64,000 nt of DNA from JACCZX01 sp963829995 (GCA_963829995.1 CAWHKW010000010.1:35810-99809); one strand, 5' to 3'. Shown: positions 18,910-28,689, numbered from the stretch's first letter. Program-made: numbers and translations. Notes: a model not told the origin generated them from the sequence alone.

Positions 18910-20693
18910 CTACCTTCTGTCCGCAATCAGCGCTTCCATGCGCGCGCGGGCGCGTACATATTCGTGTTCGTTAGCGCCCTCGGCCAGAAACGCATCGAAG
19001 TCGTCGTGCTCCCAAAACTCACGCCGAACCAGATCGACAAAAGCGTTCACGAGTGGCGGATCAAACTGAGCTCCCAGCGCCTTGCTTGAGTTCGTTTAAC
19101 GCCGCTTGAATCGAAAGGGGATTTGGGCGCCACGGTCGCCGGTGGGTCATCGCGTCAAACGCATCGCAGATCGAAACGATGCGAGCTTCCTCAGCAATCG
19201 CTTCGCCGCTGAGGCCGCGCGGGATAGCCGCTCCCATCGAACCGCTCGTGATGTTGCTCGGCGAGGATCGCTGCAACATCCAGAATCTTGCAGCTTCGAC
19301 TTGCGCAGCAGCTCAGCTCCATACTGCGTGTGTGTGCGCATGACATGCAAGCTTCGCTGTCCGATAATCCGCGCCTCTTTTGCAGTACGCGCGCCGGGAT
19401 AGCCATCATCCCAATGTTGCAAAGCTGCCCGCCCAGCGTCAGGGCACCTACGCGCTCCTCGTCCCAGCCGATGGCGGTGGCGAGGCAGCGCGAAAGCTTG
19501 GCTACGCGAAATGTTCGGTATAGATCATGCCCACTGGCGACCTCTGCGTTGATCGCCGTTTCGACGAGGTGTTGAATCCGTTGCTGAACGTTTGCCTGAA
19601 GGCGTTGTGACCTGAGCGAGCAGCGTGTCGTCAAACGCAGACGTACCCGTTTGGAGCCGCAACGACTCTGCAAGGCCTTCATACTGCAACGGCACGATTT
19701 CCGCATCGATCGGACTTCTTTTTCCACTCGACAAGTTCCTTCAGATAGTCCAATGCCTTGTCCGAATGGCCGGCGGCTTCATGTGCGTCTGCGCACAGAG
19801 CGAGATACTCGGCCACATCGATATGGTCAACACGCTTAGCGAAGTCCAGCGCACGTTCAACTGCGGCCAATCCTTTCTCAACCGCGCCGGATCTCACATC
19901 GATCAGTCCAAGCAGCGCCTCGTGGCGCTGTGTAGTTCTCTCGCACTCCCAGCCAGCCGCGCAAAGCGACCGGATTCGTGCGCGTGGGCTTTGGCGTTCT
20001 GTAAATCACCTGTCAAAAGGTACAGATGCCCGAGGGTGTCGTGAGCGTTCGCCCTCCTGAGCGTGTCGAATCTCGTTGCGGGCACTTCGGTTGGAAGCGG
20101 TAATAGTGCGCTGCAACCCGGCTTCTGGATCTTTCAGGTGAATTGCGCAGTTCGCAAGGTTGTTGCGCGAAGCAAGCTCGAGATCCGGTAGCACGTGTTC
20201 GGTTGCCTAACTCGCGCGACCGGCTCAAGTAAACGATCGCCACGTCTAGCTGACCCATTGCTGCCCACAAATCCCCCACCCTCTTGATAGCCCAACCTTC
20301 TAGCTCAATGTTTCCAATCAGGCGCGCCAGCCTTAAAGATTCAGCATGTGCGACTGTCGCTTCGGTAAACCTGCCAAGGTCAGACAGAGCAAGCCCTTCG
20401 ACTCCCTTCGCGTTGCACAGTAAGAGCCCTTGATCCAACGCGGAGGCCAGTCGCGATGCAACAGATGCCGCCTGCAACGCCTCCACAGGCTGCGCTGCAA
20501 AGAAAAAAATTCTGGCGAGCTGAATCAGAGCATCGACACTGTCCGGCGTGTGGGCATTTTCCGGCAGCGTCGTGAGATACCCCAGCGCCTCGGGAAGGTC
20601 AATGTCATTGGTCTTATCGAACTCGTCTGTGCGTGCCTTCAGACGGTCGCGCAATTCGGCAAAGGACAGCTTGGCAAGCTCGTCCTGTGTCAT
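18910..20693 (-). pseudogene. Broken TPR/degenerate HD-GYP gene, copy 3
   Basis: Third paralogue of the 10107-11888 gene. It begins MTQDELAKLSFAELRDRLKAR at 20693, continues through TPR-like repeats (GLALSDLGRFTEATVAHAES, DLWAAMGQLDVAIVYLSRS), then breaks frame near 20195, 20080, 19900, 19700, 19600, 19330, 19235 and 19075. HD-GYP remnants are clear: HDLYRTFRVAKLSRCL, LGGQLCNIGMMAIP, AEQHHERFDGSGYP, ICDAFDAMTHRRPW, and a tail ending EYEYVRARARMEALIADRR at 18910. As in both other copies, the HD dyad is replaced (here by CN). The 3' end lies 15 bp upstream of the DUF5993-like start on the same strand. Confidence 0.78.
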
Positions 20694-20803
20694 TTAACGG
20701 TCCCTGTATGCAGCCGCAAATCGCAACCACGCTGTATGCAAGGCGATCACATCGGCTACCCGAGCATAGCCATTTGCTTCTACAAATGAGCAAATACAAA
20801 CGC

Positions 20804-20827
20804 AAAACCCGGCCGAAGCCGGGTTTT
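20804..20827 (-). terminator. Rho-independent terminator
   Basis: Perfect 10-bp arms AAAACCCGGC / GCCGGGTTTT around a 4-base CGAA loop, immediately after the small exported peptide gene on the minus strand. The A and T ends of the arms would let it act in both directions, also shielding the TPR/HD-GYP copy downstream. Confidence 0.8.
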
Positions 20828-20830
20828 GGT

Positions 20831-21058
20831 TTATGCCACCGCGCCTGGCGGCGCAGCAGGACCGGGCGCTGCGCGCCGGCGCAGCTGCTTAACTGCTGCC
20901 GGTGCTGTGATGACAACGCGCTCCATCGCGATGGTTGGCATCTGGGCAGACCTAGAGGCAGATTGCATTCCGGTCACGGTGCCGCCCAGTACGACGGTGC
21001 TCATCACGACGGCGAAGAACGCTGCGACGATACGGGCTTGGGTAGAGATGGTTTTCAT
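20831..21058 (-). CDS. Small exported peptide, MERV-motif family (copy A)
   Basis: 75 residues from the ATG at 21058, preceded by AAAGGA. A signal-like hydrophobic N-terminus (IVAAFFAVVMSTVVLGGTV) is followed by the motif MPTIAMERVVIT and a basic tail (KQLRRRAAP) that ends Ala/Pro-rich. The peptide at 29961-30179 has the same plan: hydrophobic start, MPMIQMERVEIL, basic tail. A longer upstream start at 21166 is rejected because the Shine-Dalgarno and signal fit the shorter form. Function unknown; perhaps a small periplasmic or membrane-tethered peptide. Confidence 0.65.
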   Translation of the reverse strand: MKTISTQARIVAAFFAVVMSTVVLGGTVTGMQSASRSAQMPTIAMERVVITAPAAVKQLRRRAAPGPAAPPGAVA

Positions 21059-21302
21059 GGTCGGTCCTTTTGTTTGGTTCGTTGCGATGGACCGAACTGT
21101 AGGCAGCGGGACTGCTGCACGCGAGCGGCTTGCGATGAACTGCGTAAAGCGCGCCGTGAACTGCAAGCGCGCCTTCGTCGCGAAATCGGCGCTTTTTGCA
21201 GTTCATTCCGGCTTCTTGTCGTTTCGTCGCGCCGGACAGCGTTTGGGGCCGATTTTGGCGAGTCGATGGTCAACGCACCCATGGTGCGCGATTTCACCTC
21301 AG

Positions 21303-22526
21303 TTACGCAGGTACGAAACGCGCGCCGGGCCGCCGCAGCAGCCAAATCGCGATCGAGACATTGAGCAGGTTCCATAGCAAACCGTTGATAAAGGCGGCGC
21401 GATACGAACCTGTAAGGTCGAACACCGCGCCCGACATCCAGCCGCCGAGCGCCATGCCGAACAGCGTGGCCATTAACACCAACCCAACCCGCGCGCCGGC
21501 TTCGTTTGGCGCGAAGTACTCACGCACGATGATCGCGTAGCTCGGCACGATCCCGCCCTGGAACAAACCGAACAGCGCCGACACGATGAACAATGAGGTC
21601 ACCCCGTCGAATGGGATATAGAGCAGCAACGCCACCCCTTGTAGCGCAGAGCCGAGCAGCAGCGTACGCAGACCGCCGATGTGATCGGCAATCCATCCGG
21701 ATGCGAGCCGGCTGACGATGCCGGAAGCAAGCATGATCGACAGCATCTGCGCCCCGATGGCCGGCCCGTAACCGAGATCCGCGCAATACGCGACGATATG
21801 CACCTGCGGCATCGACATCGCCACGCAACACGCCACGCCCGCGATCATCAGCAACGTCTGCAGCGCAAACGGCGAAATGCCGAGCGACCGCGGCGCACGC
21901 GAAGCAACTGGCGCGCTGGTCGCATCAACGCCCCCATGCGGCGCGGAGCGTCGCATTGCATAGGTCAGCGGCAACATCGTCAGCAGGCAAATCGCGCCGA
22001 TATACAAGTGCGCCGTTCGCCAGCCGACCGTTTCGATCAGGTGCTGCACGATCGGCGGCCACACGGCGCCCGCGAGATAGTTGCCTGAAGCGACGATCGA
22101 AACCGCAAGGCCGCGCCGCCGCACGAACCAATGCGAAATGTCCGCCAGCAACGGACCAAAGCTGGCGGAACTGCCGAGCATGCCGATCAGCAGACCCTGC
22201 ACGAGCGCATACATCAACAAGCTGGACGAGAGGCTCGCTGCGACGTAGCCGATCGCCAGCGCGCATGTGGCACCGACCAGCGGCAATCGGACGCCGTAAC
22301 GGTCGGATAGCCGACCCATCATGATGCCGCCAACCCCGAAGCCGAGCATCGTCAGCGTGTAAGGAAAAGACGCCGCGGCGCGTGTAACGCCAAATTCCGC
22401 CTGTATCGCCGGCAGCGCCACGACGACCGACCACATACCGACTCCGCCGACCGTGCTCAGCGCCAGTGCCGCGAGCAGCCGGAGCCATGCAGCGCGCGAG
22501 TCGATAAGATCAACCGTCGTTGCCAT
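21303..22526 (-). CDS. MFS transporter
   Basis: 407 residues from the ATG at 22526, with the usual twelve hydrophobic segments and the MFS loop 2-3 signature GRLSDRYGVRLP. A His/Ala/Thr-rich central loop (SAPHGGVDATSAPVASRAP) separates the two halves. The second half has SGWIADHIGGLRT in the equivalent loop. The overall pattern (FGPLLADISHWFVRRRGLAVSI) is like the monocarboxylate or oxalate/formate antiporter branch of MFS. The substrate cannot be told from sequence alone. The gene is intact and flanked by unrelated genes. Confidence 0.88.
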   Translation of the reverse strand: MATTVDLIDSRAAWLRLLAALALSTVGGVGMWSVVVALPAIQAEFGVTRAAASFPYTLTMLGFGVGGIMMGRLSDRYGVRLPLVGATCALAIGYVAASLSSSLLMYALVQGLLIGMLGSSASFGPLLADISHWFVRRRGLAVSIVASGNYLAGAVWPPIVQHLIETVGWRTAHLYIGAICLLTMLPLTYAMRRSAPHGGVDATSAPVASRAPRSLGISPFALQTLLMIAGVACCVAMSMPQVHIVAYCADLGYGPAIGAQMLSIMLASGIVSRLASGWIADHIGGLRTLLLGSALQGVALLLYIPFDGVTSLFIVSALFGLFQGGIVPSYAIIVREYFAPNEAGARVGLVLMATLFGMALGGWMSGAVFDLTGSYRAAFINGLLWNLLNVSIAIWLLRRPGARFVPA

Positions 22527-22706
22527 CAACGCGATACGCCGTCAAATTGAGCCGTATGAAGAAACGTTGGAAGTGCAAATTTTTCTGTGCCTGGCTGCCT
22601 CGCCGGGCTTCGCGGGAAGGTCTGCGATACCCAGGAAATCAGCGAGCAGTATCGCAGTAGTGCCACAGCTTATGCTTGTACATCTTCATCAACTGGACTG
22701 AAACGA

Positions 22707-23216
22707 ATGTCGATCTCGATGCATGCCGCCTCCGTGCCCGTGTTCACGCAGATGCTCGGAAGCTTGAGCGCGCTGTTGCGCAAAGCCGAGTCTCATGCGG
22801 AGCAACGCAAGATAGACGCCGACGCGCTACTGCAAGCGCGGCTTTTCCCCGACATGTTTCCGCTGCGGCGCCAGGTCCAGATTGCGTGCGACTTCGCGCG
22901 TGGGGTTTCGGCGCGGTTGGCCGGCGTGGAAGTGCCGTCGTCTCCCGACACCGAGAAAACATTTGCAGAGTTGCAAGCGTTGATCGACAAGACGCTCGGC
23001 TTTATCGGAGGTTTGTCGCCCGCCCAGTTCGACAAGAGCGAAACCCGCGAAATCGTGACGCGGCCGGGCACCCCCAAAGAAAGACGCTTCAACGGCCAGG
23101 CGTATCTACTGAGCTACGGCCTGCCGCAATTCTTCTTTCACGTCACGACTGCGTACGCGCTGTTGCGGCACAACGGCCTGGAGCTCGGCAAGGGCGACTA
23201 CATGGGCAAGTATTGA
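22707..23216 (+). CDS. DUF1993 protein
   Basis: 169 residues starting MSISMHAASVPVFTQML, with the DUF1993 pattern throughout: ARLFPDMFPLRRQVQIACDFARG, KTFAELQALIDKTLGFI and the C-terminal YGLPQFFFHVTTAYALLRHNG. These are DinB-like four-helix proteins of unknown function. The frame is open upstream to 22587, but the family start is at 22707. Confidence 0.88.
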   Translation: MSISMHAASVPVFTQMLGSLSALLRKAESHAEQRKIDADALLQARLFPDMFPLRRQVQIACDFARGVSARLAGVEVPSSPDTEKTFAELQALIDKTLGFIGGLSPAQFDKSETREIVTRPGTPKERRFNGQAYLLSYGLPQFFFHVTTAYALLRHNGLELGKGDYMGKY

Positions 23217-23239
23217 GAGATAGGCGCCCTTACCGTTGA

Positions 23240-24183
23240 TCACTTGGCCAAGCCCATTCTCTTGGCGCCGTCGGTATAAATCTTTACGCGCTCTTTCATG
23301 AAGCCGTCCATCTGATCGACGCCGATGTTGACCAGCTCGAAGCCGCTTTTCGCCGCCAGCTCCTTCATCTCCGGATCATTGTTCAGCGCGGCCCAGAGGT
23401 CGGACATCCGCTTGCGCTGTTCCGCGGTCGACGACTTTGGCATGCCGATGCCGCGATAGGCACCGTCAATCCAGTCAACGCCGAGTTCCTTAAACGTCGG
23501 AACATCGGGCAGCAGCGGATGGCGTTGGTCCATCGCGACTGCAAGCGCGCGCAGTTTGCCCTTGTTGTTGACGGCGAACGCCGTGTAGCTCATCGCACCG
23601 TCAACGTGTCCCGCAAACACCGAGGTTGTCAGGTCGCCGGTGCCTTTGTAGGGGATGTAGGTCGTCTTGATCGCCGAACGCAGCGTTGAGCCGCTCGTGC
23701 GCTGCATGGTTGGCGGAATTAAGGCCGGATCCGCCCAAGACTGAGTTTCGAAGGATTTTCTTTCGCAAACTTGACGAAATCCGCAAAAGACTTAATCGGA
23801 CTCTGGTCGCGCACGACCAGCGCATCAGGTGTGTAGTGAAACCAATACACAGGCGTGACGTCATCGGTTTTGTACTGCACCTGTCCTTCCAGCGGCTGAA
23901 AGACGATATGCGGCAAATTGACGCCAACGATGTTCACACCGTCGGCCGGCAGCGCATTCATCTGCGCCCACATCAATCCACCGCCAGCACCCGCTTTGTA
24001 TTGAATGATCGTATCGATGGCCGGGCACTTTTTCTTCAATACAACCTGCTGATGCCGAGCCGACAGATCGGATTCGCCGCCCGGTGGAAAGGCTTGCCAA
24101 TACAGGACGTTTTTCTCCGGACAGGGTTGGGCAATCGCGGCCTGCGCGACCATCAGGCACGAAATTGCGATGAGCTTTCTCAT
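23240..24183 (-). pseudogene. Bug/TctC-type tripartite tricarboxylate receptor, frameshifted
   Basis: Periplasmic substrate-binding protein of the Bug family. A signal peptide (MRKLIAISCLMVAQAAIAQ) is followed by N-lobe sequence (YKAGAGGGLMWAQMNAL, FADFVKFAKENPSKLSLG). The frame shifts near 23735, where the expected GGSGLNSANHAAHERL continues in a second frame, and again near 23690, returning to KTTYIPYKGTGDLTTSVFAGHVD, GKLRALAVAMDQRHPLLPDVPTF. Together these give a ~310-residue protein of normal length. Two compensating-type breaks within 50 bp suggest sequence errors rather than decay. No TctA/TctB transporter genes are adjacent, as is usual for orphan Bug proteins in Burkholderiales. Confidence 0.82.
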
Positions 24184-24291
24184 CTGGCGTCTCCTTTGGT
24201 TTTGGTTGGTTGCGGAAGAGCTTAAGCCGAGCGCCGGAGGCTGTCACGCAGCAACCACCTCGCGCCGCGAAAGCTCTGCCTTCAAACAAAG

Positions 24292-24317
24292 AAACGGCAC
24301 GCCGCAACGTGCCGTTT
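24292..24317 (-). terminator. Hairpin terminator downstream of the Cys-repeat gene
   Basis: Perfect 10-bp arms AAACGGCACG / CGTGCCGTTT with a 6-base loop. On the minus strand it is followed by a T-rich stretch and lies 23 bp past the stop of the Cys-repeat protein gene. Confidence 0.6.
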
Positions 24318-24339
24318 GCCTGCTAAAAAAGATTAAGAC

Positions 24340-24894
24340 TTACTGCGCGTACCTCGCCTTCGCATCGGCAACGCACTTGTCTTTGGCGGCACCGGTCAGC
24401 GGGTCACATTTTTCACGTGCGACTTTATAGTCGGCATCGCGCTTGGTGTCCTTGGCGTCGGCCTTGGCAACTGTCGTCTGGCGCGCGGCCTTCGCGTCGG
24501 CCTTGGCCTTTGTCTCTGCAGCCTTGGCAGCTTTTACACAAACGTCTTTGTCATTGCCGGTCTTCGTCGCGCACTGTTCCTTGGCCACCATGTAGGTAGC
24601 TTCGGCGTCCGCGATCACGGCCTTTTCGCGCGCTCTCGGCGTGTTTTCGTAATCCGCCTCGGCGCGTGCCTTGGCGCGTTTTTCTGCGGCCTTTGCCTCG
24701 GCTACGCAAAGATTCTGGGGCTGCCCGGACAAAGCGTCGCACTTGGCTTTGGCGGCTTTGTACTCAGCGCCAATGCGAGTCTTGGTGGCGCGATATTCAT
24801 CCTTGGTGACGGCAGCGGCCGAACCAGCCAGCAAAGCGGCGGCCGCGAATACACAAACTTGCGCACGCGTGCGCATACTGGTCTGAATCATCAT
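24340..24894 (-). CDS. Exported Ala/Lys-rich protein with three Cys-pair repeats
   Basis: 184 residues from the ATG at 24894, which has GGGAGAG upstream. The signal peptide is CVFAAAALLAGSAAAV. The mature protein is helical and made of three repeats, each containing two cysteines about 11 residues apart: YKAAKAKCDALSGQPQNLCV, YMVAKEQCATKTGNDKDVCV, YKVAREKCDPLTGAAKDKCV. The repeats are linked by Ala/Lys-rich segments that look like coiled coil. The even cysteine number in an exported protein implies disulfides, probably one per repeat. I do not know a function; proteins of this type are common in Burkholderiales. Confidence 0.8.
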   Translation of the reverse strand: MMIQTSMRTRAQVCVFAAAALLAGSAAAVTKDEYRATKTRIGAEYKAAKAKCDALSGQPQNLCVAEAKAAEKRAKARAEADYENTPRAREKAVIADAEATYMVAKEQCATKTGNDKDVCVKAAKAAETKAKADAKAARQTTVAKADAKDTKRDADYKVAREKCDPLTGAAKDKCVADAKARYAQ

Positions 24895-24933
24895 TTCTCT
24901 CCCTCGTTGTCGAAACCGACTTGACTTATGCAA

Positions 24934-25383
24934 GATGCGCTCCAGCTGCCTGACGGCGACTCGCGAACGAGGGTAACGCTGCGTTCGCCAACCGGTTTAC
25001 AAGGGGCAAGCCCCGCTGTTGGCGCGCTACGAAACCGTTGAATGAATGCAGGTCGGATCCGCAGATCGCGCACGACGTCATCTTGATGATGGCGTCGCGC
25101 GATTCTTCGATCCGCGGATCCGGAACCGTGTCGTACCGAATGTCATTTCTTGCCCTGCCAGCACGAGCTTCATACCTGTCTTGTAGTTCGACTACTTAAG
25201 CAAGCAGAGATCAGCAAGCAAGAGGCTCTCCCGCAATGGTTTTCGCGACCCGGCCGCCATTTCGACTGCTCGCGTCGTCCGCCGAGCACGGGACGATCCA
25301 CTTGCTTCATTTATGGCGTCTGTGCACGCATCAGACCGCAGCGGGGTAAGCTTCGCCCGCCGTTCCAGTTTGAGGAGACTTTC
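24934..25383. other. Intergenic, 450 bp, with nested inverted repeat
   Basis: No gene is supported here. It contains a nested inverted repeat at 25055-25121: outer arms GGATCCGC / GCGGATCC and inner arms around ATCGCGC-ACG / CGTCGCGCGAT flanking a short TTGAT-type loop. The rest shows no coding pattern on either strand; the frame open from 25150 leads into the next gene but lacks family similarity before 25384. Confidence 0.5.
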
Positions 25384-25548
25384 CTGGCCAAGCCCAACTA
25401 TTCATTCGAGAAGCGCCAGCGCGAGATCGCGCGCAAAAAGAAGCAGGACGAAAAACGTCAGCGCAAGGTCAAGAGCGCTCCCGACGAGCCGGCGCCCGTC
25501 GATCAGCAGACCCAGCCCATACCGCCCGAGACCGACACTGCCGCCTGA
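25384..25548 (+). CDS. Small Lys-rich protein with apparent CTG start
   Basis: 54 residues: (L/M)AKPNYSFEKRQREIARKKK, then a very basic stretch (DEKRQRKVK) and a Pro/Gln/Thr tail. This matches a small protein family widespread in beta- and gammaproteobacteria that begins MAKPNY(S/A)FEKRQRE. Here the initiator position is CTG, preceded by GAGGAG at 7-12 bases. Either CTG is used or the base is a sequence error for ATG. Function unknown. Confidence 0.75.
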   Translation: MAKPNYSFEKRQREIARKKKQDEKRQRKVKSAPDEPAPVDQQTQPIPPETDTAA

Positions 25549-25665
25549 ACTGGCCGCGGCTGACGCGCGGGTCGCTTAACCCGCGAATTGCGGGTGATTG
25601 TCACGGCGCTTCGGTCCCCACGTTTCGAGTGCTTTTTACCGACTGGAAAGTCACGCGAACACGTT

Positions 25666-26292
25666 ATGTTTGCCCGCATGTATCACGGCGAACGATTCAA
25701 CAGCCTGACGCACTTGGCGGGAACGGCGCTGGCGATCGCCGGGGCCGCTGTGCTAATCGGGCAGGCCAGTGAGCAAGGTGATATCTGGAAGATCATCGCC
25801 TTCAGCGCCTTCGGCGCGGGGCTCGTGCTGCTGTACGCCGCGTCGACCCTGTATCACTCGTTCCGCGGACGCGCAAAGATCGTGCTACGCAAGATCGATC
25901 ACGCTGCAATCTACGTACTGATCGCCGCCAGCTATGCGCCGTTCATGCTGGTCAGTCTGCGCGGCCCCTTCGGCTGGACGCTGTTTGCAGCGATCTGGGC
26001 GATGGCGCTGTATGGCATGTTCCGGACGTGGCGGCGCAATGATGGGGGTGACCCGTCGCCGATTCCGTACCTGATCATGGGGTGGCTCGGCGTCACCGCT
26101 TTTGTCCCGTTGATCGACAAACTCGGCGTCGAGGGCATTGGTTGGCTAGCGGCCGGCGGGGCGCTGTACACCGCGGGAATCGTGTTTTATCTGAACGATC
26201 GCCGCTGGCGGCACGCGCACGGCATCTGGCACTTGTTCGTGATGGGCGGAAGCGCGAGTCACTTCGTCACCGTTCTGTATTTCGTCCACTGA
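25666..26292 (+). CDS. Hemolysin III / PAQR-family membrane protein
   Basis: 208 residues from the ATG at 25666 (an ATG at 25678 is also possible). Seven hydrophobic segments are visible. Conserved PAQR residues are present: E and N in GERFNSLTH, LYHSFRG after helix 2, KIDHAAIY at helix 3, and HGIWHLFVMGGSASHF in the last helix, where His residues bind zinc. Bacterial members are called hemolysin III or YqfA; haemolytic activity is not established for most. Confidence 0.88.
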   Translation: MFARMYHGERFNSLTHLAGTALAIAGAAVLIGQASEQGDIWKIIAFSAFGAGLVLLYAASTLYHSFRGRAKIVLRKIDHAAIYVLIAASYAPFMLVSLRGPFGWTLFAAIWAMALYGMFRTWRRNDGGDPSPIPYLIMGWLGVTAFVPLIDKLGVEGIGWLAAGGALYTAGIVFYLNDRRWRHAHGIWHLFVMGGSASHFVTVLYFVH

Positions 26293-26302
26293 CCGCGTCG
26301 AG

Positions 26303-26717
26303 CTAGTCTTCGATTCGCCTCCGCAGGGCTTTGACCTGCCCGCGGCGCACCTTCGTTTCAACGCGTTTTTTCCGCGACGATGCAGTCGGCCTTGTCGGAC
26401 GGCGTTTCAGTGGGATCAGTGGCTGCAGCCGCAACCAGTGCATCGAGCCTCGCCAGCGCGTCTTCGCGATTTTTTTCCAGGCTGCGATAGCTTTGCGCCT
26501 TGATAACAACGACACCGTCGTCGTTAATTCGTTGGTCGCGTTTCGCCAGCAGTCGCTGCTTGATCTCGTCGGGCAGCGATGACGCACGAATGTCAAAGCG
26601 CAGGTGGATCGCGTTCGACACCTTGTTGACATTCTGCCCGCCCGCGCCCTGCGCGCGGATCGCGAGCAGTTCAATCTCCGCATTCCGGAGTTCGAAATCG
26701 ATTGAACGGCCATTCAT
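26303..26717 (-). pseudogene. arfB: ArfB peptidyl-tRNA hydrolase, single frame break
   Basis: Rescues stalled ribosomes by hydrolysing peptidyl-tRNA. The catalytic GGQ motif is intact in RAQGAGGQNVNKVSNAIHLRFDI. The first frame runs from 26717 to 26358. The family C-terminal tail, basic and required for ribosome entry, appears in another frame: LKRRPTRPTASSRKKRVE followed by KALRRRIED, ending at 26303. The break lies near 26390-26420. Because both parts are conserved, the break is probably a sequence error. The final length of about 138 residues is normal. Confidence 0.85.
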
Positions 26718-26973
26718 GTCATCTGCATTGTCAAGCATTCAAGAGCGCTTCGCCTTCGACTAAATTTAACGCACCCGTCGTGAACGACATGCGGTGAGGT
26801 GCATGCAACCTTCATGCGTGATTGCGGCCCGTGCCGTCGTGCATGGTAGATTGGTGTGCTCGTACGCTCACAAGGCGCTGCGAGCTTCGCTTTGCGGACA
26901 ACAACTATTTCACGTTTTCAAACCAACATTTCGCAGAGCACTCTTCCGCCTCACCCACTAACCGGAGGAACAC

Positions 26974-28361
26974 GTGCAGAAAAAAACATTGATCGCTGTT
27001 GCATGGTGCGCAGCACTGTTGGGCATGCCGGCCCCAGCGTCGGCGGCCTCATACATCGTGATGGGCGCCCAAGGTGCGAAGCTTGACCAGGCAGTTGCAA
27101 ACGCGGGCGGCCGCATCACCAAGCGTCTCGCTGCGGTAGACGCCGTCGTCGCGGAGTCCGAAAGCGCTAATTTCAAGAGCAGGATCGCCGCCTCAAGTGG
27201 AGTGCAGGCGGTGCTGCCCAATATCAGCATCCGCTGGAAGCCGCGCGTAGAGCGTGGGCCCGAGGCAATTGCCGAGGTTTTGAACCCGCCGAACGCGGTC
27301 GGCATCGATTCGCGTTTCAACCTGCAGTGGGGACACGATGCGGTCAACGCGCCCGAAGCATGGGACTCCGGGCAGACCGGCACCGGCGCGCGCGTCGCAG
27401 TACTCGACGGCGGCTTTTCGCTAAACCATCCTGATTTCGCGGGCCAGGTCGACCCAACTTGCACGGCCGACATGACCGGCGAAGGGATCGCCTACGGGCC
27501 GAACCTGGATGATCCGACCGGCATCTTCAGTCACGGCAATCACACCGCCGGCACGATTGCGGCAGGCCGCAATGGCTTCGGCACGATTGGCATCGCCTAT
27601 GGCGCGAAGCTGTGTCTGGTCAAGGTGCTGTTCAACATCGGCACCGGTAGCTTCGACGACATTGTGGAGGGCATCATTTATGCGGCCGACCGCAATGTCG
27701 ACATCATCAACATGAGCCTCGGCGGGTCGTTGGTGAAATCGGGCGAAGCGGACGTATACACCGCGCGCGAAGCGGCCGAGTTCAAGAACTTTGTCAATCG
27801 TGCAGTGACCTACGCGAACCAGAAGGGAGTGCTCGTCATCGTGTCGGCCGGCAATGATGCGAACGACGGCGACAAGGACGAGAATCTGATCCAACTGCCA
27901 TCCGACACGCCGCACGCGATGTCGGTGTCGGCCACCGCGCCGATCGGCTGGGGCGTAAACCCAACCGTATTCCTCGACAATCCGACGTCTTACACCAACT
28001 ACGGCGGTCGGTGATCAGCGTTGCCGCGCCAGGGGGTGACTTCCAGTATTTGCCTCGTAAACTGGACAAGTCTGCGTTGTCGCCACCGTGGTTCAGTTGT
28101 GCTACGTGTTCGACTATGTCTTCAGCATGGGCGGCGTCGTCGGAAACTTCTGCGTTCTACTACTGGAGCGCGGGCACCAGCATGGCGGCACCGCATGTCG
28201 CCGGTGTAGCAGCCCTGCTGGTCGGCAAGCACGGCAAGATGAAGCCGGCACAACTGCGCTCGTTGCTCGAGCGTGGGGCCGACGACCTGGGGCAGCCGGG
28301 CAATGATCCGTTCTACGGCGCCGGGCGTGTGAACGCCATGAAATCGCTCGGCTTGCGATAG
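26974..28361 (+). pseudogene. Secreted subtilisin-like serine protease (S8), frame break at ~28,010
   Basis: About 460 residues. A signal peptide (LIAVAWCAALLGMPAPASA) is followed by a short I9-like propeptide, then the catalytic triad: Asp in VAVLDGGFSLNHPDF, His in SHGNHTAGTIAAG, Ser in SAGTSMAAPHVAGVAALL. The oxyanion Asn is in VIVSAGNDAND. The first frame ends at TNYGGR (28,014); shifting one base gives TNYGGS-VISVAAPGG and runs to the end. The stretch between about 28,075 and 28,160 also reads better in a different frame, so a pair of extra breaks is possible there. The start has GGAGGA upstream. A strong terminator follows. Confidence 0.85.
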
Positions 28362-28398
28362 GTCGAGCGGTAAACATCGCTTCGCTTCCGCGACTTTC

Positions 28399-28426
28399 AA
28401 AGCCCGCACCAAGTGCGGGCTTTTTT
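28399..28426 (+). terminator. Rho-independent terminator of the subtilase gene
   Basis: 11-bp arms AAAGCCCGCAC / GTGCGGGCTTT, 3-base loop, followed by a run of six T. It lies 38 bp after the protease stop codon. Confidence 0.92.
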
Positions 28427-28689
28427 ATGCGCGCATCGATGTGAATCTTCCACTTGACCTGCGCACGGTTTGCGCGAAGCTCGCGCCCTCGCTCGCCCGA
28501 GCGCGCTTCATTTGGGAGGCGCCATGAGAAAGACTGATCCCGTTCGTTAGTCGGCCGCACCAGCGCTGACTCGGACTTTCCGATTCCTGCGCCGCGAAAG
28601 CGGCCGCGACCTTCACGTTGATACGAAGCGCGTGTTTCTGCACGCGCCGTTCGCGCGGCAACGCGCACGTCTCGAGGAATTGGAAACGC
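28427..28689. other. Intergenic between terminator and rsgA
   Basis: About 260 bp without a convincing gene. A GGGAGG site precedes an ATG near 28523, but that frame stops after about eight codons. No repeat or RNA structure stands out. Confidence 0.4.

Noticed and set aside
26739..26973. Riboswitch or regulatory RNA upstream of the subtilase
   Set aside because: No conserved riboswitch core or strong stem could be recognised; only a plausible Shine-Dalgarno.
28618..28689. Upstream extension of rsgA
   Set aside because: No family similarity before MNTILMDRL at 28690.
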